Shown: positions 6,275-13,994 of the stretch, piece after piece | How positions within the stretch are numbered: the first letter of the stretch is position 1 | Layout: the number at the start of each line of letters is the position of its first letter | NCBI GenBank assembly: GCA_902767385.1 | Contig: CACXHA010000003.1 | Coordinates: 1-16,600, forward strand | Direction: 5' to 3' | DNA: 16,600 nt | Origin: an uncultured Elusimicrobium sp. | GTDB taxonomy: Bacteria > Elusimicrobiota > Elusimicrobia > Elusimicrobiales > Elusimicrobiaceae | Translations under genes and position numbers: made by a program | The notes under the pieces: model-generated | The model's database searches: none | What the model was told of the DNA's origin: nothing | Seen by the model: the letters and a program-made list of their open reading frames with translations, nothing else

Positions 6275-7504
6275 ATGGAAAAAGAATTATTTAAAAAAAT
6301 TGATACCTATAAACAAACCGTTATTGATTTGCAGTCCCATATGATTGCTTGCCCGGCAATGTCTCCGTACGAAGGGGGCGAAGGCGAACACGCCAAAGCG
6401 GAATATCTGCTAAGCGTTTTAAAGTCCATGAAATTTGATGAAGTGTCGGTTATCAAAGCCAAAGACCCCAAAGGCAAAGGCGGCTACCGTCCCAATTTAG
6501 TAGCCAAATATTACGGTAAAAATAAAAACAAAACGCTTTGGGTGATGGCGCACATGGACATTGTTCCGCCCGGCGATTTGAAATTATGGAAAACCGACCC
6601 CTTTAAAGCGGTAGTCAAAGGGGATAAAATTTACGGTCGCGGAAGCGAAGATAACCAGCAAGGGTTGGTGTCAGGGTTATTGGCAGTAAAGGCCATGATG
6701 GACCTGGGGATTCGCCCCCCATGCACGTATGCTCTTTTATTAAATGCCGATGAAGAAATTGGCAGTACATACGGGATTGTGGATATTTTAAAAAATCACA
6801 AAAAGCTTTTTACCAAACAAGATGCTTTCCTCGTGCCCGACGGTGGCAACCCGCAAGGAACCATGGTAGAAATTGCCGAGAAAAACATGCTTTGGGTCAA
6901 GTTTACCGTTAGCGGCAAACAAACCCACTCTTCTACGCCCCATAGCGGGATTAACGCCCATCGTGCCGGCGCGCACTTTATTGTAAAATTGGGCGATTTG
7001 TATAAAAAATTCAACAAAAAAGATGCGCTTTTTGCGCCCGAAGCTACCAGTACGTTTGAGCCGACTAAAAAAGAAGCCAACGTGCCGAATGTGAATACGA
7101 TTCCGGGTACGGACGTGTTTTACTTAGATTGCCGCGTTCTTCCGTGCTATAAAAATGCGGACGTGCTTAAAGAAATCAAAAAAATAGCGGCGTCTATTGA
7201 AAAACAATTTAAAGTAAAAATCAAAATGGATATTATCCAGGAGCACGCTTCACTACCTACGGATAAAAAAGCGGAACTGGTAGCCCTGACTACGGCCGCG
7301 GCCAAAGCGGTGTATAAGAATAATCCGCGCCCTATGGGTGTAGGCGGCGGAACGGTAGGCGCGTATTTGCGTAATGCCGGCTACCCGACGGTTGTATTTT
7401 CTAAATTAGACGATATGGCCCATCAACCTAATGAATATAGCAGTATCAAAAACACATTGGGGGATGCTAAAGTGTTTGCCTATATTGCCATGCATTTAAA
7501 ATAA
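6275..7504 (+). CDS. M20 family metallopeptidase
   Basis: A 409-residue cytoplasmic zinc hydrolase of the ArgE/DapE/CPG2 group, probably a peptidase or deacylase. The metal-site residues are all visible: His93 and the general Asp95 in MAHMDIV, bridging Asp126 in GRGSEDNQQG, Glu160-Glu161 in NADEEIGS, Asp189 in LVPDGG and His383 in DDMAHQPNE. The dimerisation lid carries the usual HSSTPHSGINAHRA segment at 218-231. Substrate cannot be told from sequence; the length and motif set look more like a dipeptidase than DapE. An AGGAGG ribosome binding site overlaps the upstream Nif3 stop, and the pilin-like gene starts 8 nt after its own stop. It is rich in lysine, consistent with a soluble protein. 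Confidence 0.88.
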   Translation: MEKELFKKIDTYKQTVIDLQSHMIACPAMSPYEGGEGEHAKAEYLLSVLKSMKFDEVSVIKAKDPKGKGGYRPNLVAKYYGKNKNKTLWVMAHMDIVPPGDLKLWKTDPFKAVVKGDKIYGRGSEDNQQGLVSGLLAVKAMMDLGIRPPCTYALLLNADEEIGSTYGIVDILKNHKKLFTKQDAFLVPDGGNPQGTMVEIAEKNMLWVKFTVSGKQTHSSTPHSGINAHRAGAHFIVKLGDLYKKFNKKDALFAPEATSTFEPTKKEANVPNVNTIPGTDVFYLDCRVLPCYKNADVLKEIKKIAASIEKQFKVKIKMDIIQEHASLPTDKKAELVALTTAAAKAVYKNNPRPMGVGGGTVGAYLRNAGYPTVVFSKLDDMAHQPNEYSSIKNTLGDAKVFAYIAMHLK

Positions 7505-7512
7505 GGAGCATT

Positions 7513-7929
7513 ATGAAAAAAGGTTTTACGTTAACAGAAGTTTTGGTGATGCTCGGGGTGTTGGTCCTGCTGCTCGGGTTGACGGCCCCCAAGTTTATCG
7601 CGCTGGTAAACAAAGCCAAAGAAGGTAACACCAAGCATAAACTCGTACAAGTGCGTAGCGCCATTGCCGCTTACTACGGGGAACATCAAGGGATGTACCC
7701 TACGGATGACTTGTCTAGTTTAATTCCTCAGTATATTGAAAAAATTCCGCAAGCGCGTGTGCCCGGTTATCCGCCTAATTCGCACGTATCTACCGGAACG
7801 TATGAGCAAGCCTATACCAAAACCGGCGGGTGGGCGTATGTAAATGACCCGTCCGATCCGCACTTTGGCGATTTCTTTGTCAATGTGGATAAGCACGATA
7901 GTTACGGTAAACATTGGACAGTGCAGTAA
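7513..7929 (+). CDS. type IV pilin-like / GspG-type pseudopilin
   Basis: A 138-residue prepilin. The N-terminus is a textbook class III signal: KKG cut before FTLTE, with the conserved Glu at mature position 5, then about 20 hydrophobic residues forming the assembly helix. The C-terminal part is short, with a YPTDDLSSLIPQYIEKIP segment and a GGWAYVNDPSD region like the GspG core and its calcium-binding end. It is likely a minor pilin or a type II secretion pseudopilin; which one cannot be decided here. AAGGAG sits 6 nt before the ATG, just after the M20 stop. The prepilin peptidase that would process it begins 1 nt after its stop codon, so the two are surely co-expressed. Confidence 0.88.
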   Translation: MKKGFTLTEVLVMLGVLVLLLGLTAPKFIALVNKAKEGNTKHKLVQVRSAIAAYYGEHQGMYPTDDLSSLIPQYIEKIPQARVPGYPPNSHVSTGTYEQAYTKTGGWAYVNDPSDPHFGDFFVNVDKHDSYGKHWTVQ

Positions 7930-7930
7930 T

Positions 7931-8713
7931 ATGCAAACTTTTACGCTTGTTTTTGCCGGAATTTTTGGACTTATACTGGGTAGTTTTTTCAACGTTTGCA
8001 TTTATCGTATTCCGCAAGGCAAATCTATTGTATGGCCGGGTTCTTTTTGCCCTAAATGCAACACGCCTATTAAATGGTACGATAATATCCCGGTACTAAG
8101 TTATTTACTGCTGCGGGGGAAATGCCGCCAATGCAAAGCGCCTATTTCCATGCAGTATCCGCTAGTGGAATTGGTAACGGGGATTCTTACGGTTTTGTTT
8201 GTATGGAAGTTGGGCATTAGCGTATGGACGGCTGTTCAGCTAACCGCCATTTATTTCCTGATTATTTTGTCGGTCATTGATTTGGAACTGATGATTATTC
8301 CGGACCGCTTCTCGTTGGGTCTTATCGTACTGGGTGTGGCGTTTGCCTGGTGCAACCCTAATTTCCATGGCCTGTGGTGGGAAAAAGTATTGGCTTCCCT
8401 GTTAGGAGCCGGGGTTGGACTATTTGGCGTACTGGCTATTGCGCTACTGGGTACGTGGATTTTTAAGAAGGAAGCTATGGGTGGCGGAGACGTAAAACTG
8501 ATGGCTGGGATTGGTGCATTTATCGGTTGGCAAGGGGTGATTACTACGGTTGTAATGGGGTCTTTTTTTGGTCTGGTGTACGCAGTATACGCTATGCTTC
8601 GCCACGGCAAAAAAGGCGGTGATGCAATTCCGTTTGGACCCTTTTTAAGTCTAGGGGCGTTGGTTAATTTTTGGATGCTCATTACTCCCGGTATGTTGGT
8701 TATTAACATTTAA
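7931..8713 (+). CDS. pilD: prepilin peptidase / N-methyltransferase (A24 family)
   Basis: A 260-residue polytopic inner-membrane aspartic protease that cuts the leader of type IV prepilins and methylates the new N-terminus. The cytoplasmic methylation domain has the two CxxC pairs (Cys40/43 and Cys65/68) and the GSFFNVCIYRIP segment. The protease Asp residues are Asp117 in SVIDLELMIIPD and Asp187 in GGGDVKLMA. At least six hydrophobic helices follow. I chose the ATG at 7931, 1 nt after the pilin stop, because MQTFTLVFAGIFGLILGSFFN matches the family N-terminus; the longer frame from 7844 would add residues that overlap the pilin. No clear ribosome binding site is seen, so translation is probably coupled to the pilin. 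Confidence 0.93.
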   Translation: MQTFTLVFAGIFGLILGSFFNVCIYRIPQGKSIVWPGSFCPKCNTPIKWYDNIPVLSYLLLRGKCRQCKAPISMQYPLVELVTGILTVLFVWKLGISVWTAVQLTAIYFLIILSVIDLELMIIPDRFSLGLIVLGVAFAWCNPNFHGLWWEKVLASLLGAGVGLFGVLAIALLGTWIFKKEAMGGGDVKLMAGIGAFIGWQGVITTVVMGSFFGLVYAVYAMLRHGKKGGDAIPFGPFLSLGALVNFWMLITPGMLVINI

Positions 8714-8728
8714 TTTCATGTGCCCGCA

Positions 8729-8764
8729 AAAAACAGCCCGTACAATTTTGTACGGGCTGTTTTT
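8729..8764. terminator. bidirectional intrinsic terminator
   Basis: AAAAACAGCCCGTACA (8729-8744) and its exact complement (8749-8764) form a perfect 16-bp stem around ATTT, with A/T tails on both sides. It lies between the convergent pilD and pilT genes and should end both transcripts. Confidence 0.92.
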
Positions 8765-8778
8765 GAGTGCACAGAACT

Positions 8779-9855
8779 TTATTTAAAGTTACCGCCTAGC
8801 TTTTGTTGTAGGTAGGTTTTTAGACTGCCTTGGTCACTGCTGTAAGCAAGCGCAGTTTCATAGCTGATTTTCTTTTCCATATACAGTTGGCCCAACGCTT
8901 CGTTCATAGTGCGCATACCCAAGTTGGCGTTGGTTTGCATGGTGGAAACAATCTGCTCGGTTTTTGCGTCGCGGATTAAGCTACGTACGGCAGAGTTGGC
9001 AACTAACACTTCACACGCCATAGCACGTCCGCCGTTTAAGGCAGGGATTAACTGCTGCGATAAAATGGCCTCCAACACAAACGAAAGCTGTGTGCGGATT
9101 TGCGGCTGTTGGTTGGGGGGGAACACATCAATAATACGGTTGATGGATTGTACCGCATCGTTGGTGTGCAAGGTGGCAAACACCAAGTGCCCGGTTTCTG
9201 CCAATGTGAGGCACGCTTCCATCGTTTCTCGGTCGCGCAACTCTCCTACTAAAATAATATCCGGGTCCTGACGTAAGAAATGTTTTAACGCGGCGGCAAA
9301 GGAGTGGGTATCGCTGCCTACTTCGCGCTGGTTGACAATACTGCGTTTGTGCGGGTGCACAAATTCGATCGGGTCTTCTACGGACATGATGTGGTTGCTT
9401 TCGTTCATGTTTAAGTAGTTAATCATACTGGCTAACGAAGTAGATTTACCCGAACCGGTAGCCCCGGTTACTAGCACGAGCCCTTTGTTTAGTTTCATCA
9501 AATTATAAACTACGGGCGGCAGGTTAAGTTCTTCAAAGGTTTGGAAAGTGTTAGGAATGGAACGTAGCGCGGCGGCAATACAACCTTTTTCTTTATAAAT
9601 ATTTACACGCAAGCGGCCTAATGATTTTAAACCGAAGGAAAAGTCCAACTCTAAATCTTCTTCAAATTTTTGGCGTTGCTCATCGTTCATGATAGAGTAA
9701 ATTAGTGTTTGTGCACTTTCTTTGGTAAGTGCTTCAAATTGTGTAGCATATAATTTGCCTTGTATACGCAGTACAGGAGGAACGCCTACGGCCAGGTGAA
9801 TATCGGAAGCATTTTTCGCTTTCATCAGTGCAAATAAATCGTCCATCAGTATCAT
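8779..9855 (-). CDS. pilT: twitching motility ATPase PilT
   Basis: A 358-residue hexameric ATPase of the secretion/retraction superfamily that powers type IV pilus retraction from the cytoplasmic side. Landmarks appear in order: the N-terminal DIHLAVGVPPVLRIQG at 18-33, Walker A GATGSGKST at 131-139, the Asp-box EDPIEF at 160-165, Walker B DIILVGELRD at 199-208, the His-box HLVFATLHTNDA at 223-234, and AVRSLIRD at 289-296, equivalent to the AIRNLIRE motif specific to PilT. That last motif separates it from PilB. AAAGGGGAC on the minus strand ends 6 nt before the ATG at 9855. It is the last gene of the gltX-GYF-pilT run, 18 nt after the GYF gene, and faces the pilin/pilD operon tail to tail. 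Confidence 0.96.
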   Translation of the reverse strand: MILMDDLFALMKAKNASDIHLAVGVPPVLRIQGKLYATQFEALTKESAQTLIYSIMNDEQRQKFEEDLELDFSFGLKSLGRLRVNIYKEKGCIAAALRSIPNTFQTFEELNLPPVVYNLMKLNKGLVLVTGATGSGKSTSLASMINYLNMNESNHIMSVEDPIEFVHPHKRSIVNQREVGSDTHSFAAALKHFLRQDPDIILVGELRDRETMEACLTLAETGHLVFATLHTNDAVQSINRIIDVFPPNQQPQIRTQLSFVLEAILSQQLIPALNGGRAMACEVLVANSAVRSLIRDAKTEQIVSTMQTNANLGMRTMNEALGQLYMEKKISYETALAYSSDQGSLKTYLQQKLGGNFK

Positions 9856-9873
9856 AAGTTTGTCCCCTTTTTC

Positions 9874-11328
9874 TTATATTTTCCCAACTAAATCCAGTGA
9901 AATGTTATTTAAGGCACCGGTTAGTTTGCCTTGGGCCACATCAGCCTGGAATACATATATGATAGGTTCTTTTCGCGTTTTGGTCAACTGATATTTTACA
10001 ATGTAAGTGTTTTTATAGAGTGGCTCGGCTTGCCATATAGCTTGGTATCCTTGTGCCAGTTGGCTTTTGTAAATACGGTTTAAATAAGAAGCTAAAGAGC
10101 CGCGTTGGTTGCTTAGCGGATAGTTTTGCACAATGGACAATGCCTTTTGTTCTTGCGAAAGAGAAGCTGCCGGTTGCACCACAAGCGATGCCGGTTCAAC
10201 GGGTTCTTCCAACAGCTCTGCGGAAGGCATTGTGGAAGGGACGGAGGCTACCGCCAGTTTTTCTTCTTTGGGGCGCAACTGTAAGGCCAGTAATAACCCG
10301 GCTATAATGGCTAATACCGCCAGTAACATAACAATTGTGCGGCGTTGTGTTTCCGCCCGGTGTTTTAGACGCGTATTTTGGGTTTCATTTAAAAAATCTT
10401 TCATTTCCTGCGTTTGTTTTAGATGCGCCCGCACACTGTTTACTTCCACTTTTTCTTTACGCAGCAGGGTAGGGTCGGTAATGATTTCTACCGAATCTTG
10501 CGGGGAAATGAGGGCATCCTTCTCTTCGGCAGGGAGAGAAGTTTGAATCGTAGGGGTCGGTTGCGGGTTTTCGTTTTGCGTTTCTTGCGCAGCAGGTGTT
10601 ATTACCGGTTCTTGCGCCGCAGGTTTTACAATCGGTTCTTGGGCAAGTACGGGCATGGTTTCCGGTTCTACGGTCGGCATGGAAAGCGTTGGTTCCGGAT
10701 TTTTTTGCGCTTGCGTGGCCTGGGGCGCGGATTGTGCTTGCGTTGTTTGTGGCGCAGTCGTCGGTGTTTGTGGCCCAAATACTTCGGTAGCAGTCGCTAC
10801 ATGGTGTGTGGCACTAGCTTGTGTAAGTTCGGCCGCGGTTTGTTCATCTACGGCGGCTTCTTGTTTTTCCCGCCTGGTAGAAGAAGTTTTGGCTAGTTGT
10901 TTTTCCAGTGCGTGGGCCAGGTCCATGTCGGAATTGTCGTTGGGGTTGGGAATCCCTAAAATATCCCCTAAATCTTCCTCTTTTACGCGGTTAAAATATT
11001 CTTCAATAGGGCCCGGTTTGGCCGGTTTTTTGGGGATTTCCATGCCAGGGCCCTCACTAGGGGTTTCATCAAAAGCAAGCGGAGATTTTTCGTTGAGCAA
11101 CGTATCAAGTTCCTGCTCAAAGGTGGTGGTATTTTCCAATGGGTCCGGCGTGTGGACTACAAAGGGTTTTAATTCGGCAAATGTAGCGGCCACTTGCCAG
11201 TGGTCTTGGTCATCACTAAAATTTTCGGGGCACACTAAACTTGTTTCGCTAAAAGATTTTTGTTGAGTCAGTTCTTTTACCGTAAACGGCCCCACTACGT
11301 CATTGCCGTTAAAAAACCAATATTTCAT
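9874..11328 (-). CDS. GYF-domain single-pass membrane protein
   Basis: A 484-residue protein of unusual build. Residues 1-55 form a GYF_2 (DUF4339-like) domain: MKYWFFNGNDVVGPFTVKEL, with the ligand-binding aromatic cluster. A long low-complexity region (about 80-300) is rich in Pro, Gln, Thr and Glu, with near-repeats such as EPIVKPAAQ and EPVITPAAQ at about 231-249. One transmembrane helix (about 331-350) follows a run of basic residues, so the GYF end should be cytoplasmic. About 120 residues lie outside, ending in a globular stretch (YLNRIYKSQLAQGYQAIWQ, then beta strands). I chose the ATG at 11328, preceded by AAAAAGGG; a TTG at 11358 would add 10 atypical residues and overlap gltX. It sits directly before pilT, so a link to pili is plausible but unproven. 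Confidence 0.7.
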   Translation of the reverse strand: MKYWFFNGNDVVGPFTVKELTQQKSFSETSLVCPENFSDDQDHWQVAATFAELKPFVVHTPDPLENTTTFEQELDTLLNEKSPLAFDETPSEGPGMEIPKKPAKPGPIEEYFNRVKEEDLGDILGIPNPNDNSDMDLAHALEKQLAKTSSTRREKQEAAVDEQTAAELTQASATHHVATATEVFGPQTPTTAPQTTQAQSAPQATQAQKNPEPTLSMPTVEPETMPVLAQEPIVKPAAQEPVITPAAQETQNENPQPTPTIQTSLPAEEKDALISPQDSVEIITDPTLLRKEKVEVNSVRAHLKQTQEMKDFLNETQNTRLKHRAETQRRTIVMLLAVLAIIAGLLLALQLRPKEEKLAVASVPSTMPSAELLEEPVEPASLVVQPAASLSQEQKALSIVQNYPLSNQRGSLASYLNRIYKSQLAQGYQAIWQAEPLYKNTYIVKYQLTKTRKEPIIYVFQADVAQGKLTGALNNISLDLVGKI

Positions 11329-11348
11329 GCAAACCCTTTTTACGTGAA

Positions 11349-12812
11349 TTATTTGCAATATTTTACAGCGTTTTGCAGACGAGCCAGTACCGTATCTTTA
11401 CCCATACACTCTAGCATTTTAAACAACGTCGGCCCGTGCGTACGGCCGGAAACCGCTACGCGCACCGGGTGGAAAATCTGCCCGGCTTTTAAGCCGTTTT
11501 CTTTGGCGTAGGCCCGTGCGGCAGTTTCCAAATTTACGTCGGTAAAATCAGTAATTTCGCTATATACTTTGTAAATTCCTTGCAGCACTTGTTTGGCTTC
11601 GGGCTTGGAAAATACTTTGTCAATGGCTTCCTGTTCCACTACCGGTTCTTCAAAGAAGAAGCGGATTAAATCCGGGATTTCGGTAAGCAGTTTGTATTTT
11701 TCTTGTTCCAGACCGATAATGCTTTCTAATCGTTTGCGGTCCACGCCGCTGACGTTAATACCGGCTTTTTCAATAAACGGCAAGGCCAGGTCGGTCAGAC
11801 GGCTTAACGAAGTAGCGCGGATATATTCCCCGTTCATCCAGTTTAGTTTTTCGGGGTCCATAACAGCCGGGCTAGGCTGACAGCCGGAAATATCGAACTT
11901 TTCTTCTAGCTCGCCCGGTGCAAAAATCTGTTGGGAATCACTCGTTGCCCACCCCAAAAGCGCCAAGTAGTTTTTAAGGGCTTCGGGTAAGTAACCCATA
12001 TTGCGAAACTCCACTACGTTGGTAGCTCCGTGGCGTTTGGAAAGCTTTTTGCCATCGGGTCCGTGAATCATGGAAAGGTGGGCAAAAATGGGTTCCTTCC
12101 AACCTAGTGCGCGGTAGATTTGAATTTGTGCCGGCGTGTTGGAGATGTGGTCGTCCCCGCGGATGATATGTGTCATACGCATGAGGTGGTCGTCCACCAC
12201 TACGGCAAAGTTATACGTCGGGTAGCCGCTAGTTTTTTGGATAACTAAATCATACAAATCTTTGCTGGCAAATTTAACGTGTCCGCGGATGAGGTCGTCC
12301 CACTCCACGTCGCCTTCGGTCGGCATACGGAAACGGATGACGTATTTGCGCCCTTGCGCTTCCAAAGCGGCTTGTTCTTCCTTCGTTAAATGAGCACATT
12401 TGCCGGAGTACTTCGGCGGGCGGTGTTCGGCCAAACATTTTTGACGGTTGGCTTCCAGTTCTTCCTCGGTGCAGTAGCATTTGTAGGCTTTGCCTTCGGC
12501 TAAGAGCTGGTCAATGTATTTTTTGTAAATTCCTTGGTCGGCGCGGATGGCCTGATAATACGGGGCATCGGGGCCTTTGTCGGTGCCGTCCGGCATGGGG
12601 CCTTCGTCCCAATTTAACTGCATCCATTGCATCCCTTCAAAAATAGCGTCGGTAGAGGCCTGCGTAGAACGTTCTTCATCGGTATCTTCAATGCGTAGTA
12701 AAAACGTGCCTTTATTTTTTTTGGCAAATAAGTAGTTAAACAAAGCGGTACGCACACCGCCAATATGTAAAAATCCCGTCGGGGAAGGTGCAAAACGGAC
12801 ACGAACTGTCAT
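11349..12812 (-). CDS. gltX: glutamyl-tRNA synthetase
   Basis: A 487-residue class I aminoacyl-tRNA synthetase that charges tRNA-Glu in the cytoplasm. FAPSPTGFLHIGG at 7-19 carries the HIGH-type motif (HIGG 16-19), and KLSKR at 256-260 is the KMSKS-type loop. A zinc subdomain is indicated by Cys112, Cys114, Cys139 and His141. YPTYNFAVVVDDHLM, HIIRGDDHISNT and the all-helical C-terminal anticodon-binding half are as expected. With a separate tRNA-Gln in the window, it may be discriminating or may also charge tRNA-Gln for transamidation; this cannot be told from sequence alone. AGAGG lies about 10 nt before the ATG. The GYF gene starts 20 nt after its stop and pilT follows, so they probably form one transcript. 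Confidence 0.96.
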   Translation of the reverse strand: MTVRVRFAPSPTGFLHIGGVRTALFNYLFAKKNKGTFLLRIEDTDEERSTQASTDAIFEGMQWMQLNWDEGPMPDGTDKGPDAPYYQAIRADQGIYKKYIDQLLAEGKAYKCYCTEEELEANRQKCLAEHRPPKYSGKCAHLTKEEQAALEAQGRKYVIRFRMPTEGDVEWDDLIRGHVKFASKDLYDLVIQKTSGYPTYNFAVVVDDHLMRMTHIIRGDDHISNTPAQIQIYRALGWKEPIFAHLSMIHGPDGKKLSKRHGATNVVEFRNMGYLPEALKNYLALLGWATSDSQQIFAPGELEEKFDISGCQPSPAVMDPEKLNWMNGEYIRATSLSRLTDLALPFIEKAGINVSGVDRKRLESIIGLEQEKYKLLTEIPDLIRFFFEEPVVEQEAIDKVFSKPEAKQVLQGIYKVYSEITDFTDVNLETAARAYAKENGLKAGQIFHPVRVAVSGRTHGPTLFKMLECMGKDTVLARLQNAVKYCK

Positions 12813-12917
12813 AATATAAAACCTCTAAAAAATAAGATACTTATATTATATCTTTTTTAAGAGGAGCTGGGTTGTTTTTTGTTGTAGAGAAAGGGGTAAA
12901 TTTCTTACAATATAGCT
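12813..12917. promoter_or_regulatory. divergent promoter region of gltX and the metallophosphoesterase gene
   Basis: Leftward: TATAAT (complement of 12845-12850) precedes gltX by about 32 nt, with no clear -35. Rightward: TTGTAG (12882-12887), an 18-nt spacer, TACAAT (12906-12911), then exactly 6 nt before the ATG at 12918, which predicts a transcript that begins at the start codon. No Shine-Dalgarno sequence precedes that ATG. Confidence 0.55.
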
Positions 12918-13994
12918 ATGAGTATGTTTTACCTCGTTTTTTGCCTGGTTGCGTTTCTCATGCAGGTAGTTGCCGGGGCGTGGCTGATTAAATGTTTTCC
13001 GTCCATGGGCGTTAAAGGGTCACTGCTTGTTATGGGGCTGCTTAGCGCGGTAATGTTTGCCGGGTTTACGCTGACCCGCACCCACCAAACGGGGCTGTTT
13101 TGGCACGCGCTTTATTATTTTGCCTACACGTATTTGGGACTAGTATTTTTATCTTTTGCTCTTTCTGTCGGGTTTTTTATTTTGTATATATTGTTAACTT
13201 GTTTTCACGTGAAAACAAATTTTTTATTTCCGGTAAGTTTAGTTATATTAGTTGGGGTCTGGATTATTTCTTTTTGGGGCGGTTTTAGTACCCCCAAAGT
13301 TAAAAAAATTATGGTGCAAATTCCCGGGGCTCCCCAAATGAAATGGGCGGTACTTTCCGATACGCACTTAGGAATGGGCGTTTCCCTTTCCCGTTTTGAT
13401 AAGGTGCTGCGCCGCCTGGAGGCCGAAAAACCCGACGGTATTTTGGTGTTGGGAGATGTGTTTGAATATGGCCCGGACCGGGAAAAATATGCCGCACGTT
13501 TGGCACAAGTAAAAACGCCGCTGGGTAGTTTTGGTGTACTGGGCAATCACGAGTATTACATGGGCTACGGGGATAGCAAACAATTTTTTAAAGATGCCGA
13601 TATTACACTTTTGGAAAATGAGGCCACTGCGTTACCTAATGGCGTGCAAATTGCCGGGCTTAAAGATATACGAACCACCGGTGTTTCCGCCGGGCAAGTA
13701 GCTAAATTACTGGGCGGTTTAAATCCACAACAACCCATTATTTTGCTCAGCCACACGCCGCTACTGGCCGAAGTTGCCGCGCAGCACGGGACGGACCTTA
13801 TGCTTAGTGGGCACACGCACAACGGGCAGTTATGGCCTTTTCACTATTTAGTTAAAACGCAATTTCCGCGTATTTATGGTTTACATGATGTAAACGGCAT
13901 GAAATTTTATATTACCTCCGGCGTGTTTTACTGGGGAATCCCCTTGCGCTTTTTAGCTCCGGCGGAATTAGTAATGGTAGAGGTTAATCCATGA
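12918..13994 (+). CDS. membrane-anchored metallophosphoesterase (YkuE/YaeI-like)
   Basis: A 358-residue protein with four N-terminal hydrophobic helices (about 4-24, 35-52, 66-95 and 103-121) followed by a calcineurin-like phosphoesterase domain. The metal-binding motifs are present: Asp148 and His150 in DTHLG, Asp180 in LGDVFEYG, Asn210-His211 in GNHEYY, His279 in SHTP, and His299 and His301 in GHTHNGQ. Relatives are YkuE and YaeI, which hydrolyse lipid phosphates such as UDP-diacylglucosamine-type substrates; the substrate here is not known. The motif after the GD pair lacks the usual second acid spacing (GDVFEYG rather than GDLVDG), so activity needs proof. The start is at 12918, with a leaderless-type promoter. 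The gene overlaps nagZ by 4 nt (ATGA). Confidence 0.88.
   Translation: MSMFYLVFCLVAFLMQVVAGAWLIKCFPSMGVKGSLLVMGLLSAVMFAGFTLTRTHQTGLFWHALYYFAYTYLGLVFLSFALSVGFFILYILLTCFHVKTNFLFPVSLVILVGVWIISFWGGFSTPKVKKIMVQIPGAPQMKWAVLSDTHLGMGVSLSRFDKVLRRLEAEKPDGILVLGDVFEYGPDREKYAARLAQVKTPLGSFGVLGNHEYYMGYGDSKQFFKDADITLLENEATALPNGVQIAGLKDIRTTGVSAGQVAKLLGGLNPQQPIILLSHTPLLAEVAAQHGTDLMLSGHTHNGQLWPFHYLVKTQFPRIYGLHDVNGMKFYITSGVFYWGIPLRFLAPAELVMVEVNP

Noticed and set aside
7844..7930. Upstream in-frame ATG for the prepilin peptidase
   Set aside because: It would overlap the pilin-like gene by 86 nt and add residues not found in the family; the ATG at 7931 gives the expected N-terminus.
10655..11266. 203-residue plus-strand frame opposite the GYF gene
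   Set aside because: It is the antisense of the low-complexity linker of the GYF protein, giving a Ser/Val/Ala-rich translation with no domain.
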